Assembly (NCBI GenBank): GCA_934561555.1
Contig: CAKTGQ010000007.1
Coordinates: 58,669 to 122,668, forward strand
Length of the DNA stretch: 64,000 bases
Reading direction: 5' to 3'
DNA from: an uncultured Faecalibacterium sp.
GTDB lineage: Bacteria; Bacillota; Clostridia; Oscillospirales; Ruminococcaceae
How positions within the stretch are numbered: position 1 is the first letter of the stretch; the number at the start of each line of letters is the position of its first letter. The translations under genes were made by a program, and so were the position numbers. The notes under the pieces are model-generated. The model did not search any database and was not told where the DNA came from. It saw nothing but the letters and a program-made list of their open reading frames with translations. This document shows, piece by piece, positions 7,449 to 19,613 of this stretch.

Positions 7449-8474
7449 ATGAAAGTCGTTACTTTTGGCGAACTGATGGTCCGTCTGCAGCCCTTCAACT
7501 ACGAGCGTTTCGTTCAGGCCAACAGCCTGGAGTTCACCTTCGGCGGCGGTGAGGCTAACGTTGCTGTTTCTCTGGCCAACTACGGTCTGGACGCAGCTTT
7601 CGTTACCAAGCTGCCCGCACACGCAATCGGTCAGGCCGCTATCAACAGCCTGCGCCGCTACGGCGTTGACACCAGCATGATCACCCGCGGCGGTGACCGT
7701 GTGGGCATCTACTACAACGAGAAGGGCGCTTCTCAGCGTGGTTCCGTCTGCATCTACGACCGTGCCAACAGCGCGATCCAGCTGGCTCAGCCTTCCGACT
7801 TTGATTGGGAGAAGATCTTCGAGGGCGTGGATTGGTTCCACTTCACCGGCATCACCCCGGCTCTGGGCGAGAACGTTGTCGAGATCTGCCGCGAGGCCTG
7901 CAAGGCTGCTAAGGCTCACGGCGTGAAGATCAGCTGCGACCTGAACTACCGCGGCAAGCTGTGGACCCGTGAGCAGGCCCGCGCTGCCATGACCGACCTG
8001 TGCCAGTACGTTGACGTCTGCATCTCCAACGAGGAGGACGCAAAGGACGTGTTCGGCATCGAGGCCGAGGCTACCGATATCTACGGCGGCAAGCTGAATG
8101 CTGAGGGCTACAAGAGCGTTGCCAAGCAGCTGGCTGACAAGTTCCACTTCGAGAAGGTGGCTATCACCCTGCGTGAGAGCCACAGCGCTTTCGACAACGG
8201 CTGGAGCGCTATGCTGTACGATGTTGCTTCTAACGAGTACTGCTTCTCCAAGAAGTACGACCTGCACATCATCGACCGCGTTGGCGGCGGCGACTCCTTC
8301 GGCGGCGGCCTGATCTACAGCCTGCTGACCGGCAAGAGCACGCAGGAGGCTGTCGAGTTCGCAGTTGCAGCTTCCGCTCTGAAGCACTCCATCGAGGGCG
8401 ACTACAACATGATGACCGTGTCCGAGGTCGAGAAGCTGGCCGGCGGCGACGGTTCCGGCCGTATCCAGCGCTAA
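7449..8474 (+). CDS. kdgK: 2-keto-3-deoxygluconate kinase (PfkB family)
   Basis: The 341-aa product is a ribokinase/PfkB-family sugar kinase. It has the N-terminal GGGEANVAV substrate region, the central helical domain, and the C-terminal anion-hole motif DRVGGGDSFGGG with the catalytic base Asp282. Its length and its place between eda and kduI identify it as KDG kinase, making KDPG from 2-keto-3-deoxygluconate and ATP in the cytosol. AAAGGAGAATAACC precedes the ATG. Fructokinase or other PfkB specificity is possible from sequence alone, but the operon context argues strongly for KDG. Confidence 0.9.
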   Translation: MKVVTFGELMVRLQPFNYERFVQANSLEFTFGGGEANVAVSLANYGLDAAFVTKLPAHAIGQAAINSLRRYGVDTSMITRGGDRVGIYYNEKGASQRGSVCIYDRANSAIQLAQPSDFDWEKIFEGVDWFHFTGITPALGENVVEICREACKAAKAHGVKISCDLNYRGKLWTREQARAAMTDLCQYVDVCISNEEDAKDVFGIEAEATDIYGGKLNAEGYKSVAKQLADKFHFEKVAITLRESHSAFDNGWSAMLYDVASNEYCFSKKYDLHIIDRVGGGDSFGGGLIYSLLTGKSTQEAVEFAVAASALKHSIEGDYNMMTVSEVEKLAGGDGSGRIQR

Positions 8475-8493
8475 GTGCAGGAGGGAGTCCGCT

Positions 8494-9342
8494 ATGGATA
8501 TCCGTTATTCCTGCAACCAGAAGGATTTTAAGCGCTATACCACCGAGGAAATGCGGGACGAGATGCTGATCGCCGGCCTGTACAAGGCTGATGAAGTGGT
8601 GGCCGTTTACAGCCATGTGGACCGTATGGTCACGCTGGGCTGCATGCCGGTGCACGAGACCGTGTCTATCGACAAGGGCATCGACATCTGGGCCAACTTT
8701 GGCACCCACTACTTCCTGGAGCGCCGCGAGATCGGTATGTTCAACATCGGCAAGGATTCCACCGGTATCGTGGTGGCCGACGGCGTAAAGTACGAGCTGG
8801 GCTATAAGGACTGCCTGTACATTACGCAGGGCACCAAGGAAGTCACCTTTGCTTCCGCCGACCCGGAGCATCCCGCCAAGTTCTACATGGTCTCCGCTCC
8901 GGCACACTGCGCTTACCAGACCCGTCTGATCAAGATGGCTGATGCAAACCACCGCCCGCTGGGCAGCGTGGACACCTGCAACAAGCGCACCATCAACCAG
9001 TTCATCCACCCGGATGTGCTGAAGACCTGCCAGCTGAGCATGGGTATGACCGAACTGGCACCGGGTTCCAACTGGAACACGATGCCCAGCCACACCCACG
9101 AGCGGCGCATGGAGATCTATACTTACTTTGAACTGCCCGAGGGGCAGGTGGTGTTCCATATGTGCGGCGAGCCTACCCAGACCCGCCACATCGTGATGCA
9201 CAACGAGGATGCTGTCATCAGCCCCTCCTGGAGCATTCACAGCGGCGTAGGCACCTCGAACTATACGTTTATCTGGGCAATGGGCGGCGAGAACATGGAG
9301 TTTGACGACATGGACAACATCGCTACCACTGACCTGCGCTAA
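8494..9342 (+). CDS. kduI: 5-keto-4-deoxyuronate isomerase
   Basis: The 282-aa product matches KduI in length and in its double cupin layout. The zinc site is seen in PSHTHERRMEIY (two His and a Glu) with a further His in the SWSIHSGVG segment. KduI turns 5-keto-4-deoxyuronate, formed from unsaturated galacturonate or glucuronate released by pectin and glycosaminoglycan lyases, into 2,5-diketo-3-deoxygluconate. It starts 19 bp after kdgK with a GCAGGAGGG ribosome site, so it is in the same operon. A strong hairpin with T-run follows. Confidence 0.93.
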   Translation: MDIRYSCNQKDFKRYTTEEMRDEMLIAGLYKADEVVAVYSHVDRMVTLGCMPVHETVSIDKGIDIWANFGTHYFLERREIGMFNIGKDSTGIVVADGVKYELGYKDCLYITQGTKEVTFASADPEHPAKFYMVSAPAHCAYQTRLIKMADANHRPLGSVDTCNKRTINQFIHPDVLKTCQLSMGMTELAPGSNWNTMPSHTHERRMEIYTYFELPEGQVVFHMCGEPTQTRHIVMHNEDAVISPSWSIHSGVGTSNYTFIWAMGGENMEFDDMDNIATTDLR

Positions 9343-9354
9343 AAAGCACCAATC

Positions 9355-9391
9355 AAACGCCCCGTACCGGGTTGCCGGTACGGGGCGTTTT
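9355..9391 (+). terminator. Strong hairpin terminator between kduI and kduD
   Basis: A perfect 16-bp stem (9355-9370 with 9375-9390), 4-nt loop and TTTT. It lies inside the uronate gene group, so it probably reduces kduD expression or ends an eda-kdgK-kduI transcript. Confidence 0.85.
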
Positions 9392-9433
9392 GCTAAAAAA
9401 TTAACTTGGATACTGTAAAAAAAGGAGAACATC

Positions 9434-10234
9434 ATGGATCTGTCTGCATTCAACCTGCAGGGCAAGGTAGCCCTGATCACCGGCGGTGCCCACGGCATCG
9501 GTTTTTCCATCGCAGAGGGCATGGCCAAGTGCGGTGCCGTCATCTGCTTCAACTGCTCCTCTGAGGCCAGCTTGGAGAAGGGCATGGCCGCCTACAAGGC
9601 TGCCGGCATCGATGCCCACGGCTATGTGGCAGACGTTTCCGACGAGGACGCCGTCAACGCCATGGTAGCAAAGATCAAGGCCGAGGTCGGCTCTGTGGAC
9701 ATTCTGGTGAACAACGCCGGTCTGATGAAGCGCGTTCCCATGATCGAGATGAGCCACGCCGACTTTATGCGGGTGATCGACGTCCATGTGGGCGGTGCCT
9801 TCAACTGCTCCAAGGCCGTGCTGCCCGACATGATGGAAAAGCGCGAGGGCAAGATCATCAACATCTGCTCCATGATGAGCGAGCTGGGCCGCGAGACCGT
9901 CTCCGCCTACGCCGCCGCCAAGGGTGCACTGAAGATGCTGACCAAGAACATCGCCTCCGAGTACGGCGAGTACAACATCCAGTGCAACGGCATGGGCCCC
10001 GGCTACATTGCCACCGCCCAGACCGCTCCCCTGCGCGAGATCCAGCCGGACGGCAGCCGTCACCCCTTTGACCAGTTCATCGTTGCCAAGACCCCCGCAG
10101 GCCGCTGGGGCGACCCGGAGGACATGGTTGGCCCCTGCGTGTTCCTTGCCAGCCACGCATCCGACTTCGTGAACGGCCAGATCCTCTACGCCGACGGCGG
10201 CATTCTGGCCTATATCGGCCGCCAGCCTAAGTAA
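9434..10234 (+). CDS. kduD: 2-keto-3-deoxygluconate 5-dehydrogenase (SDR family)
   Basis: The 266-aa product is a classical short-chain dehydrogenase. It has the TGGAHGIG nucleotide-binding motif, NNAG (about residues 95-98), catalytic Ser in ICSMMS, and YAAAK. It resembles KduD and gluconate 5-dehydrogenases. In this context it reduces 2,5-diketo-3-deoxygluconate to 2-keto-3-deoxygluconate with NAD(P)H, the step between KduI and KdgK. AAAGGAG precedes the ATG. It is separated from kduI by a terminator, so its transcription is either by read-through or from a promoter in the 43 bp after it that I cannot define. Confidence 0.88.
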   Translation: MDLSAFNLQGKVALITGGAHGIGFSIAEGMAKCGAVICFNCSSEASLEKGMAAYKAAGIDAHGYVADVSDEDAVNAMVAKIKAEVGSVDILVNNAGLMKRVPMIEMSHADFMRVIDVHVGGAFNCSKAVLPDMMEKREGKIINICSMMSELGRETVSAYAAAKGALKMLTKNIASEYGEYNIQCNGMGPGYIATAQTAPLREIQPDGSRHPFDQFIVAKTPAGRWGDPEDMVGPCVFLASHASDFVNGQILYADGGILAYIGRQPK

Positions 10235-10247
10235 AAGCACACAAAAA

Positions 10248-10285
10248 CACACCCCCGGCGCTGCTTTTGCAGCGCCGGGGGTGTT
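10248..10285. terminator. Bidirectional GC-rich terminator
   Basis: A 15-bp stem (about 10250-10264 with 10269-10283) and TTTT loop, between the convergent kduD and CorC-like genes. A-rich and T-rich flanks lie on both sides. Confidence 0.85.
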
Positions 10286-10300
10286 GTGTTTTATAACGTT

Positions 10301-11629
10301 TTATTTAGAGGTTATCCGGCCAAAGTGGCCTTTTTCCTCTTCGTCCTTTTTGGAGTCGGGCTTTTCTGCGGGGGTCAGGCGCACCTCGGTCACGCGGCGC
10401 TTGGCGGTACGGGTGACCACGCCGTCGTAGCTGCCCAGCGTAAAGCGGTCGCCTACCTTGGGCAGACGGCAGGTCTTTTCCTGCACCAGACCGTTCACCG
10501 TGTTGGAGTCGATGTCCTCATCCTCCGGCAGTCCCAGCCGCTCGTACAGGTCATCCACGCCGGCGCTGCCCAGCACGATCCAGCTGCCGTCCGACTGCTT
10601 GCGGAAGTCCTCGGTCACCTCGTCGTGTTCATCCCAGATCTCGCCTACCAGCTCCTCCAGAATATCCTCCAGCGTGATGATGCCCTCGGTGCCGCCGTAC
10701 TCGTCCACCACCACAGCCATGTGATGGTGCTGCTCGCGCAGGGTGCGCAGCAGCTGAGAGATCTGGGTGGAACCGGTGGTGTAGAGGGTGGGCTTGACCA
10801 ACTCTTCCAGCTTGACCTCCTTTTTCAGGCGCGCCATGTAGAAGTCCTTTTCATGTACCACACCGATGATGTTATCAATGGTGTCGTGGTACACCGGCAG
10901 GCGGGAGTAGCCAGACTCGGCAAAGGTCTGCGCCACCTCTTCCAGCGGCATGTCGTCCTCCACCGCGATCACATCCACGCGCGGGGTCAGGATCTCTTCC
11001 ACCTCCACGTCATCAAACTCGATGGCGCTGCGGATCAGTTCGCTCTCCCGGTCGGTCAGTTCGCCGTCATTCTCGGCTTCGCTGACCATAGTTATCAGCT
11101 CACCCTCGGTGATGGTGTCCTCCTCTGTGCTGTGGACAAAGTGCCCCAGAAAGCGCTTCCACTGGCTGAACAGCCATGTCAGCGGGGTAAATACCAGCAT
11201 CAGCAGGCTGAGCGCCGGTGCAACTGCGGTGGCTACCGTTTCCGGCATCTCCTTGGCAAGGCTCTTGGGGGTCACCTCGCCAAAGATCAGCACCACCACG
11301 GTCAGCACCATAGTGGACACCGTAGCGCCCCGCTCTGCACCCAGCATCTTGGTGAAAATGATGGTGCCGATAGAGGCTGCGGCAATGTTCACGATATTGT
11401 TGCCGATAAGGATGGTGGAAAGCAGCTTATCGTATTTTTCAGCCATTGCCAGCACCCGGGCGGCAGAGGCATCGCCGTCCTCGGCGCGGCTTTTCAGGCG
11501 GATCTGATTCAGGGAAGAAAATGCGGTCTCGGATGCGGAAAAAAAGGCGGAGAATGCCACCAATACTACCAGCGCTACCCAGAGCGTCATACTACTGCCA
11601 TCGTCCATAAAAAGGGAAATCACACTCAA
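10301..11629 (-). CDS. CNNM/CorC (HlyC) family membrane protein with CBS pair
   Basis: The 442-aa product has an N-terminal DUF21/CNNM membrane domain (residues ~10-190, with FFSASETAFSSLN and FGEVTPKSLAKE), a CBS-domain pair (~205-330, VDVIAVEDDMP and EYGGTEGIITLEDILEELVGEI), and a CorC_HlyC FAD-fold-like end (~345-425). The family moves Mg2+ or Co2+, or regulates such transport, with ATP bound by the CBS pair. The tail is charged and Lys/Glu-rich. The start is uncertain: TTG at 11629 follows AGAAAG directly, GTG six bases on is possible, and ATG at codon 8 has no ribosome site. It appears monocistronic. Confidence 0.9.
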   Translation of the reverse strand: MSVISLFMDDGSSMTLWVALVVLVAFSAFFSASETAFSSLNQIRLKSRAEDGDASAARVLAMAEKYDKLLSTILIGNNIVNIAAASIGTIIFTKMLGAERGATVSTMVLTVVVLIFGEVTPKSLAKEMPETVATAVAPALSLLMLVFTPLTWLFSQWKRFLGHFVHSTEEDTITEGELITMVSEAENDGELTDRESELIRSAIEFDDVEVEEILTPRVDVIAVEDDMPLEEVAQTFAESGYSRLPVYHDTIDNIIGVVHEKDFYMARLKKEVKLEELVKPTLYTTGSTQISQLLRTLREQHHHMAVVVDEYGGTEGIITLEDILEELVGEIWDEHDEVTEDFRKQSDGSWIVLGSAGVDDLYERLGLPEDEDIDSNTVNGLVQEKTCRLPKVGDRFTLGSYDGVVTRTAKRRVTEVRLTPAEKPDSKKDEEEKGHFGRITSK

Positions 11630-11861
11630 CTTTCTGTTTTAAATTTAGATTTAGATTTATTTGCCCGTTGTATTCCCATTGTGCTTCAACAGTGCCAAGC
11701 GGGCTTTTCCGTATACAAAAATGTGCTCTCCACCGTGGCTGTTCCGCGATAAAAAGCACATCAATGTTATTTGTTATAATACCATATTCTGTACGGTGAT
11801 GCAAGCTTTCTGACCACAGTGTATGTACAAAACAGGTAAAAAGTCTGACATTTTTCTGCTT

Positions 11862-13058
11862 TCATTCCATCTGTGCATCCTGCGGATCTGCGTTATAATG
11901 CAGCGTGATCGTGCATCTGCTGTCCCCGACAATATTCATCTCGTCCGTGATGCCCAGCTGCTCCCACTCTTCCCTGCTGCCTTGATAGTACAGTTCCTTA
12001 TCTGCTGCCGGGAAAGAAAACGGGCATTCAAACTTTTTCATGCTGCGCGGAATATAGACCTTCACCAGCGCGGTACAGCCCTGAAATGCACAGTGCTCCA
12101 CGATGGTTTCTTTGCCGTCCGTATTTTCCGGGATAACAACATGGTTCAGCTTCGTATTTCCCACAAAGGCCAGCGGCTCAATGGTTTCCAGCGTAGAAGA
12201 AAACTGTACCTTTTCCAAAGCTGTGCAGCCGGCGAAGGCACTACCATCGATTCGTTTTACGCCGCCTTCCAGCATGGTCACAGTTTTCAAGCCGGTACAG
12301 CCGCAGAATGCATAGTTGTAAATCTCCTTGACCGTAGCCGGGATCACAATACTTTCCAGACTTGTACAATACTGAAATGCACACCGCTCGATCGCAACAG
12401 CCCCTACTGGAATCGTGATATTTTTCAATTTGAAGCAGTTGTCAAAAAGGTTGCCCGGGATCGTTTTCAGCGAAGCCGGAAGCTGCACACTTTCCAGACT
12501 TTTACAGCCTGAAAAAGTCATATTTCCGACTTGTTCCACCGTGTTCGGAACAACGATTCCAGTCAGCGCTGTGCAGCCCATAAAAACACCGTTCAACATT
12601 TTTTTCAACGAGCCCGGCAGCGACACACTGGAAAGGTTCGTACATTTTTCAAAGGCAAAGCCTCCGATTTTTTCTACCGTATTGGGGATGATCACGCTTC
12701 GGATATTTGTGTCCTTTGCAAATGCGTCCGTTGCGATCTCCACAATTTTATAGTGGTCGATCTCACTTGGCAGGGTCAGCACGCCGTTTGGCATGTTGAG
12801 AAGCGAAGCATCATAGCCGGTCAGTACCGCCGTCATATAGGCATGACTCTGAACCGTATATCTCCACGGAGACTTTTTGTCATCCCCGCCTGTGGACGTT
12901 CCCGAACCAGGCCGGCTCGCCGCACCCGAGTTTGACCCGCCGGAGGAGCTTCCCCCTCCAATCGGGGGGATGATATCGCTACAGCCCACCAGCAGACCCG
13001 ATACTGCCGCCGCTGCTGTACCTTTGATGAAATCTCTTCGAGAAATCGGTCTACGCAT
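11862..13058 (-). CDS. Tat-exported lipoprotein with BspA-type leucine-rich repeats
   Basis: The 398-aa product starts with a twin-arginine signal (SRRDFIKG, residues 6-13) followed by a lipobox LLVGC, so it is likely a Tat-exported lipoprotein. Residues 30-60 are a Gly/Ser-rich linker. Residues ~70-370 hold about ten LRR_5 (BspA-like) repeats of ~23 aa with the pattern I-x-x-x-A-F-x-x-C-T-x-L-x-x-V-x-I-P. Such proteins sit on the surface of gut and oral bacteria and bind host or bacterial ligands. The promoter is at 13148-13176 and AGGGAGGAAG precedes the ATG. Cysteine in nearly every repeat is notable. The ligand is unknown. Confidence 0.9.
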   Translation of the reverse strand: MRRPISRRDFIKGTAAAAVSGLLVGCSDIIPPIGGGSSSGGSNSGAASRPGSGTSTGGDDKKSPWRYTVQSHAYMTAVLTGYDASLLNMPNGVLTLPSEIDHYKIVEIATDAFAKDTNIRSVIIPNTVEKIGGFAFEKCTNLSSVSLPGSLKKMLNGVFMGCTALTGIVVPNTVEQVGNMTFSGCKSLESVQLPASLKTIPGNLFDNCFKLKNITIPVGAVAIERCAFQYCTSLESIVIPATVKEIYNYAFCGCTGLKTVTMLEGGVKRIDGSAFAGCTALEKVQFSSTLETIEPLAFVGNTKLNHVVIPENTDGKETIVEHCAFQGCTALVKVYIPRSMKKFECPFSFPAADKELYYQGSREEWEQLGITDEMNIVGDSRCTITLHYNADPQDAQME

Positions 13059-13147
13059 AAAAGCTTCCTCCCTACCGTTCTCTTATTCAGTTGTCCCTTC
13101 TGGCTATGGCACATCAGCTGTTCCGCACCACAGCCATTTTCAGGCTC

Positions 13148-13176
13148 ATTATAGCACATCTCATTTTCGCATACAA
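13148..13176 (-). promoter_or_regulatory. Promoter of the LRR lipoprotein gene
   Basis: On the minus strand TTGTAT (13171-13176), a 17-bp spacer and TATAAT (13148-13153). It leaves a leader of about 85 nt. Confidence 0.8.
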
Positions 13177-13178
13177 GC

Positions 13179-13229
13179 AAACTGCCGTTCCTGATCCTGT
13201 AAAATTCAAGATCAGGAACGGCAGTTTTT
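13179..13229 (-). terminator. clpB terminator
   Basis: An 18-bp inverted repeat (13179-13196 with 13210-13227) with a 13-nt loop, 24 bp after the clpB stop, with T residues on the minus-strand side. Confidence 0.8.
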
Positions 13230-13252
13230 ATTCAGAATACACAGCCAGATGC

Positions 13253-15865
<2,613 letters not shown>

Positions 15866-15923
15866 AAAGTCAAGCCTCCATTCATACCGGAAGGTTTATT
15901 TTAGCGGACGGATAAGTTCTTTG

Positions 15924-15986
15924 CTAACAGCTCCGCGCCCGGCGGCGGCAGAGCCGTGATTCAACTGTATTGATGTTCTTCTTCAT
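15924..15986 (-). CDS. Putative 20-aa leader ORF in the clpB 5' UTR
   Basis: A reading frame MKKNINTVESRLC and seven further Arg/Ser/Cys-rich residues begins with ATG after GCAGGAGGTG, the best ribosome site of the locus. It lies between the CIRCE operator and clpB and ends 58 bp before the clpB ATG. It may be translated as a leader peptide or the site may act only as a ribosome standby. No homology is recognised. The rest of the ~180-nt leader holds nothing else that I can name. Confidence 0.4.
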   Translation of the reverse strand: MKKNINTVESRLCRRRARSC

Positions 15987-16024
15987 GGTCTTGCACACCT
16001 CCTGCGGAGCAGCTCGTTTTGTTT

Positions 16025-16081
16025 TTAGCACTCTATCTGCTCGACTGCTAAAAATATACTCTTATCCACCCTCTTTGTCAA
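16025..16081 (-). promoter_or_regulatory. clpB promoter with CIRCE operator
   Basis: On the minus strand TTGACA (16076-16081), 17 bp, TATATT (16053-16058). It is followed at once by TTAGCAGTC-N9-GAGTGCTAA (16025-16051), which differs from the CIRCE consensus TTAGCACTC-N9-GAGTGCTAA at one base. This predicts control by HrcA. Confidence 0.92.
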
Positions 16082-16142
16082 TAGGGTTCACAAAAAGTTT
16101 GCAGAATAGACGCAAACCCATGCTTTTCTGCCCCGCAGAAAC

Positions 16143-16169
16143 AAAAAAGCTCCCCCTTTCGGGAGAGCT
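16143..16169 (-). terminator. Terminator of the signalling operon
   Basis: On the minus strand AGCTCTCCC pairs with GGGGGAGCT (one G-U pair) and is followed by six T residues. It lies 31 bp after the stop of the hybrid kinase gene. Confidence 0.85.
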
Positions 16170-16199
16170 GGCATCGCGCAGCGATGACTGAGAGGGTTC

Positions 16200-18779
16200 T
16201 TATTTCAGCGCTTCGTCCAGCACCTTCATCAGGTGCGGGATATCCAGCGGCTTTGCGATGTGGCCGTTCATGCCCGCATTCAGGGCGTTCTGCCGGTCCT
16301 CCTCAAAGGCGTTGGCGGTCATGGCAAAAATGGGGATGCCCGCCTTGCGGGGGTCGGGCAGGGCGCGGATGCGCCGAGTGGCTTCGTAGCCATCCATCCG
16401 GGGCATCTGGATGTCCATCAAAATCAGGTCGTACTGCCCGGGCGCGGACTGCTCCATCTTTTCCACTGCTTCAACGCCGTCCTCGGCGGTGTTCACAAGG
16501 AAGCCCTCTTCCTTTAAGATCTCCACGGCGATCTCCCGGTTCAGGGCGTTATCCTCCACCAGCAGTAGGCGCTTGCCGTCAAAGTTTGCCTTGGGCTGCA
16601 GAGCGGGCGTCTGCGCCGGCTGCACCCGGAAGGGCTCTGCCAGCACCTTGCGCAGCTCCGAGAGGAACAGCGGCTTTTCGCAGAAAGCGGTCACACCGGC
16701 GGCGCGCGCCTCCTCCTCGATATCCGCCCAGTCGTAGGCGGTCAGGATGATAATAGGGCAGCTGTCTCCGATGACCTTGCGAATCTGCCGCACGATCTCG
16801 ATGCCGTTCATATCCGGGATGAGCCAGTCGATGATATACACGCTGAAAGCATCGCCCTGCTCCACGGCGTACTTGGTGCGGATGACCGCTTCCTTGCCGG
16901 AGATGGTCCACTCCGGCCGCATCCCGATCTTGGAAAGCATGGTGCTGACGCTCAGACAGGTGTTGGTGTCATCGTCCGCCACCAGTGCCCGCAGCCCCTC
17001 CAGCTGGGGCAGCTGCTTGATCTCCGCCTTCTGCCCGCTGAGGGGGAAGCAGAGGTTCACGATGAACTCGCTGCCCTTGCCCGGCTCGCTTTCAAGGGTG
17101 ATGGTGCCACCCATCAGGTCCACGATATTCTTGGTGATGGAAAGACCCAGACCCGTGCCCTGAATGCCGCTGACGGTGGAGCTTTCCTCCCGGGTGAACT
17201 CCTCAAAGATATGCTTCTGGAACTCCTTGTTGATGCCGATGCCGTTATCCTTGATGCGGAACTCGTAGTTGCCGCAGCCCTTGGGCGCGCCGGGCTTTTG
17301 GGCGATGCGGATGCTCACCATGCCGCCAGTGGGGGTGAACTTGATGGCATTGGAAAGGATGTTCAGCAGCACCTGATTCAGCCGCAGCGGGTCGGTGATG
17401 ATGTCCTCGTCCACCACATCCATGGTGTCGATGAACAGCGCCAGGCGCTTGGAGCTGATGTTGGGCTGGATGATGGAGCGTATATCGTGCACGAGATCCG
17501 GCAGATGCACCGCTTTTTCCTCGATCTTCACCTTTCCGCTCTCGATGCGGCTCATATCCAGCACATCGTTGATGAGGGAGAGCAGGTGCTGGCTGGAAAT
17601 GGAAATCTTTTTCAGGTAGTCCAGCACCTGTTCCTTATTCTCAATATGGGTCGCCGCCAGCGAGGTGAAGCCGATAATGGCGTTCATCGGGGTACGGATG
17701 TCGTGGCTCATGTTGAACAAGAACTCCCGCTTGGCGCGGTTTGCCGCTGCCTCGTGCCGGACGGCAAGCTCCAGCTTGCGGTTCTGCTCTTCCAGCTGGG
17801 CGTGGTATTTCTGCTCCTGCTCCCGCTTTTGCTGTTCCGCAAGCTTCATGGAGCGGCGGCGCAGCGTTTGCAGCACCGCCACGCAGATCAGATAAAGGAT
17901 CAGGGTGGCCAGCAGTGTGCTGCTGGAATTGCGGAACACCGATTTTTCGTTGATATAGATATACAGATCAAAATTCCGTCCGTTGCTGTACATTCCGAAA
18001 TAACAGCCGGAATTTGCCCAGTCGCGGGTATGGGTCAAAGTATCGGGCGCACCGGCTTTGCGGATGCCCTGCACCAGCGGGCTGTTCGTGGTGTACAGCC
18101 CGATAAGGCTTGGGTCGTTTGCGGCGATCACTTTGTTATCCTGCACGATAAAGATGGTGCCGCTGATGTTCTGCGGGTAGCCGTCCAGCACGCTCTGGAT
18201 GGACAGGGCTGCCCCCTCCACAAACTTCGGCGGGGTCACCCGGTACGCCAGCAGCACGGCGTCTCCCGCTGCGGCGCGGCGGGTGGCAACATCCACCGCC
18301 GTGCCATCCTGCAGCAGAATGCGCTTGACGTAGGTCTTTTGCGGGTTTTGCAGCACGTTCAGCGCGGCTTTCTCCCGCAGCGATTCCGCAAACTGCGCAT
18401 AGTCGATATTACCACTTGTATATTCGCACAATGATTTTCCGTTTTCGTCCAGTACGGCAATGCCGGTAAGCCAGAGGGATTCCGTTTCTGCCCGGAGGCT
18501 TTCGGGGTCGTAGAGGTCCAAGGCGTCGTTTTCAGCCAGCTGCCGCACCGCCACCGCCATCCGGCGCAGCGCCTTTGCGGTGATGGTATCGTTATGTTTT
18601 TCGTAGCTGGTGGACTGCACCTTTACAAAGTTGATGGTGCGTTCAAAGTATTCCTCGGTAACGCGCATGGACTCCCGCCCGGAGAAGAGGGTGACTGCCA
18701 ACAAAAGCAGCACGCCCATCAGCAGATAGAGCGCCGCCACCCGCATCCCGGAGGGGAACGTTTTCTTTTTACGGTTCAA
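16200..18779 (-). CDS. Hybrid sensor histidine kinase with two receiver domains
   Basis: The 859-aa product has a membrane segment at ~12-32, an extracellular dCache-like sensor region (~33-280) and a second membrane segment (~283-305). A coiled coil leads to the HisKA domain with phospho-acceptor His359 in [17 protein letters not shown]. HATPase_c follows with N, G1 and G2 boxes ([14 protein letters not shown]). Two receiver domains come last: REC1 ~595-715 (phospho-Asp in IIDWLIPDM) and REC2 ~735-855 ([11 protein letters not shown]). No HPt domain is present, so phosphotransfer needs a partner encoded elsewhere. Its start overlaps the solute-binding protein gene by 11 bp, showing translational coupling in a three-gene operon. 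Confidence 0.93.
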   Translation of the reverse strand: MNRKKKTFPSGMRVAALYLLMGVLLLLAVTLFSGRESMRVTEEYFERTINFVKVQSTSYEKHNDTITAKALRRMAVAVRQLAENDALDLYDPESLRAETESLWLTGIAVLDENGKSLCEYTSGNIDYAQFAESLREKAALNVLQNPQKTYVKRILLQDGTAVDVATRRAAAGDAVLLAYRVTPPKFVEGAALSIQSVLDGYPQNISGTIFIVQDNKVIAANDPSLIGLYTTNSPLVQGIRKAGAPDTLTHTRDWANSGCYFGMYSNGRNFDLYIYINEKSVFRNSSSTLLATLILYLICVAVLQTLRRRSMKLAEQQKREQEQKYHAQLEEQNRKLELAVRHEAAANRAKREFLFNMSHDIRTPMNAIIGFTSLAATHIENKEQVLDYLKKISISSQHLLSLINDVLDMSRIESGKVKIEEKAVHLPDLVHDIRSIIQPNISSKRLALFIDTMDVVDEDIITDPLRLNQVLLNILSNAIKFTPTGGMVSIRIAQKPGAPKGCGNYEFRIKDNGIGINKEFQKHIFEEFTREESSTVSGIQGTGLGLSITKNIVDLMGGTITLESEPGKGSEFIVNLCFPLSGQKAEIKQLPQLEGLRALVADDDTNTCLSVSTMLSKIGMRPEWTISGKEAVIRTKYAVEQGDAFSVYIIDWLIPDMNGIEIVRQIRKVIGDSCPIIILTAYDWADIEEEARAAGVTAFCEKPLFLSELRKVLAEPFRVQPAQTPALQPKANFDGKRLLLVEDNALNREIAVEILKEEGFLVNTAEDGVEAVEKMEQSAPGQYDLILMDIQMPRMDGYEATRRIRALPDPRKAGIPIFAMTANAFEEDRQNALNAGMNGHIAKPLDIPHLMKVLDEALK

Positions 18780-19596
18780 GGGCGTCCACCTCCAGATATT
18801 TTTCCGGGTCCGGCAGATACCTGCTTACGATCTGCTTCATTGTGCCGTCGGCGCGCATGGCGGCAAAGGTCTCGGTCAGCTTTTCGTCCAGCCCGCGGGT
18901 GTCATTCAGCGCAAAAGCCACGCCGATGCCGGTGACCAGCAGCGGCTCATCCAGAATGCGGAAATTGGCATTGCAGTCCTGCATATACTGCAAAATGGCG
19001 GTTTCGTGGGCGGCAACGGCGTCCACATAGCCGCAGTTCAGCATAGCGTACTGCACGCCGCGGTCCTCGGTGCTCAGCACCTCGCCCAGCTGCGGGATGC
19101 GGGGGTCGGTGCCGGCAAGGAAAATCTCCTCCGGCTTGGTGGTGCTTTGCACCATCATGGTCTTGCCCGCAAGGTCGGCAAGCGTTTCAATGCCGCTGTC
19201 CGCATTGACCGCCACCACCTGACGGCTGGTCATATACGGCCCTGCCCAGCGGTACAGCTGCTCCCGCCCGTCCATGGAAAAGCAGCCCCAGATGCAGTCG
19301 ATGGCACCGCTTTCCACCAGATTGGTTTTCTGCTCCCAGTCAATGATCTCGATCCGCACCGCATACCCCATGCGGGCAAAGGCTTCGGTGGCAATGTCCA
19401 CATCAATGCCGGTGGGCGTACTGTCATTGCTCAGGTAGACAAAAGGCGGATAGGAATCGCTGCCCACCGTAAGTACGGGCAGCGCTTCCGCCGCCTGCGT
19501 TTTGCCGCAGGCGGTCAGCCCGGCTGCCGCAGCCGCCGCGCACACCTTTAAAAAGGTGCGGCGGGGTATTTTATGGTTGAATCGCTGTTCTGTCAC
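18769..19596 (-). CDS. Tat-type lipoprotein, family-3 solute-binding protein
   Basis: The 275-aa product has a twin-arginine motif PRRTFLKV (residues 11-18) and a lipobox GLTACG, so it is probably a membrane-anchored lipoprotein outside the cell. Residues 40-265 are an SBP_bac_3 domain ([24 protein letters not shown], later [14 protein letters not shown]), the fold that binds polar amino acids and similar small solutes. No ABC permease or ATPase gene is beside it. It lies between the c-di-GMP protein gene (17-bp gap) and the hybrid kinase gene (11-bp overlap). It may therefore feed a ligand signal to the kinase rather than serve transport; this is inference from context. Confidence 0.88.
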   Translation of the reverse strand: MTEQRFNHKIPRRTFLKVCAAAAAAGLTACGKTQAAEALPVLTVGSDSYPPFVYLSNDSTPTGIDVDIATEAFARMGYAVRIEIIDWEQKTNLVESGAIDCIWGCFSMDGREQLYRWAGPYMTSRQVVAVNADSGIETLADLAGKTMMVQSTTKPEEIFLAGTDPRIPQLGEVLSTEDRGVQYAMLNCGYVDAVAAHETAILQYMQDCNANFRILDEPLLVTGIGVAFALNDTRGLDEKLTETFAAMRADGTMKQIVSRYLPDPEKYLEVDALEP

Positions 19597-19613
19597 GCGT
19601 AATTTTCCTCACA

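Noticed and set aside
11640-11860. Possible Mg2+ (M-box) riboswitch before the CorC-like gene
   Set aside because: The leader was inspected on the minus strand and no M-box consensus or large multi-stem structure with terminator was recognised.
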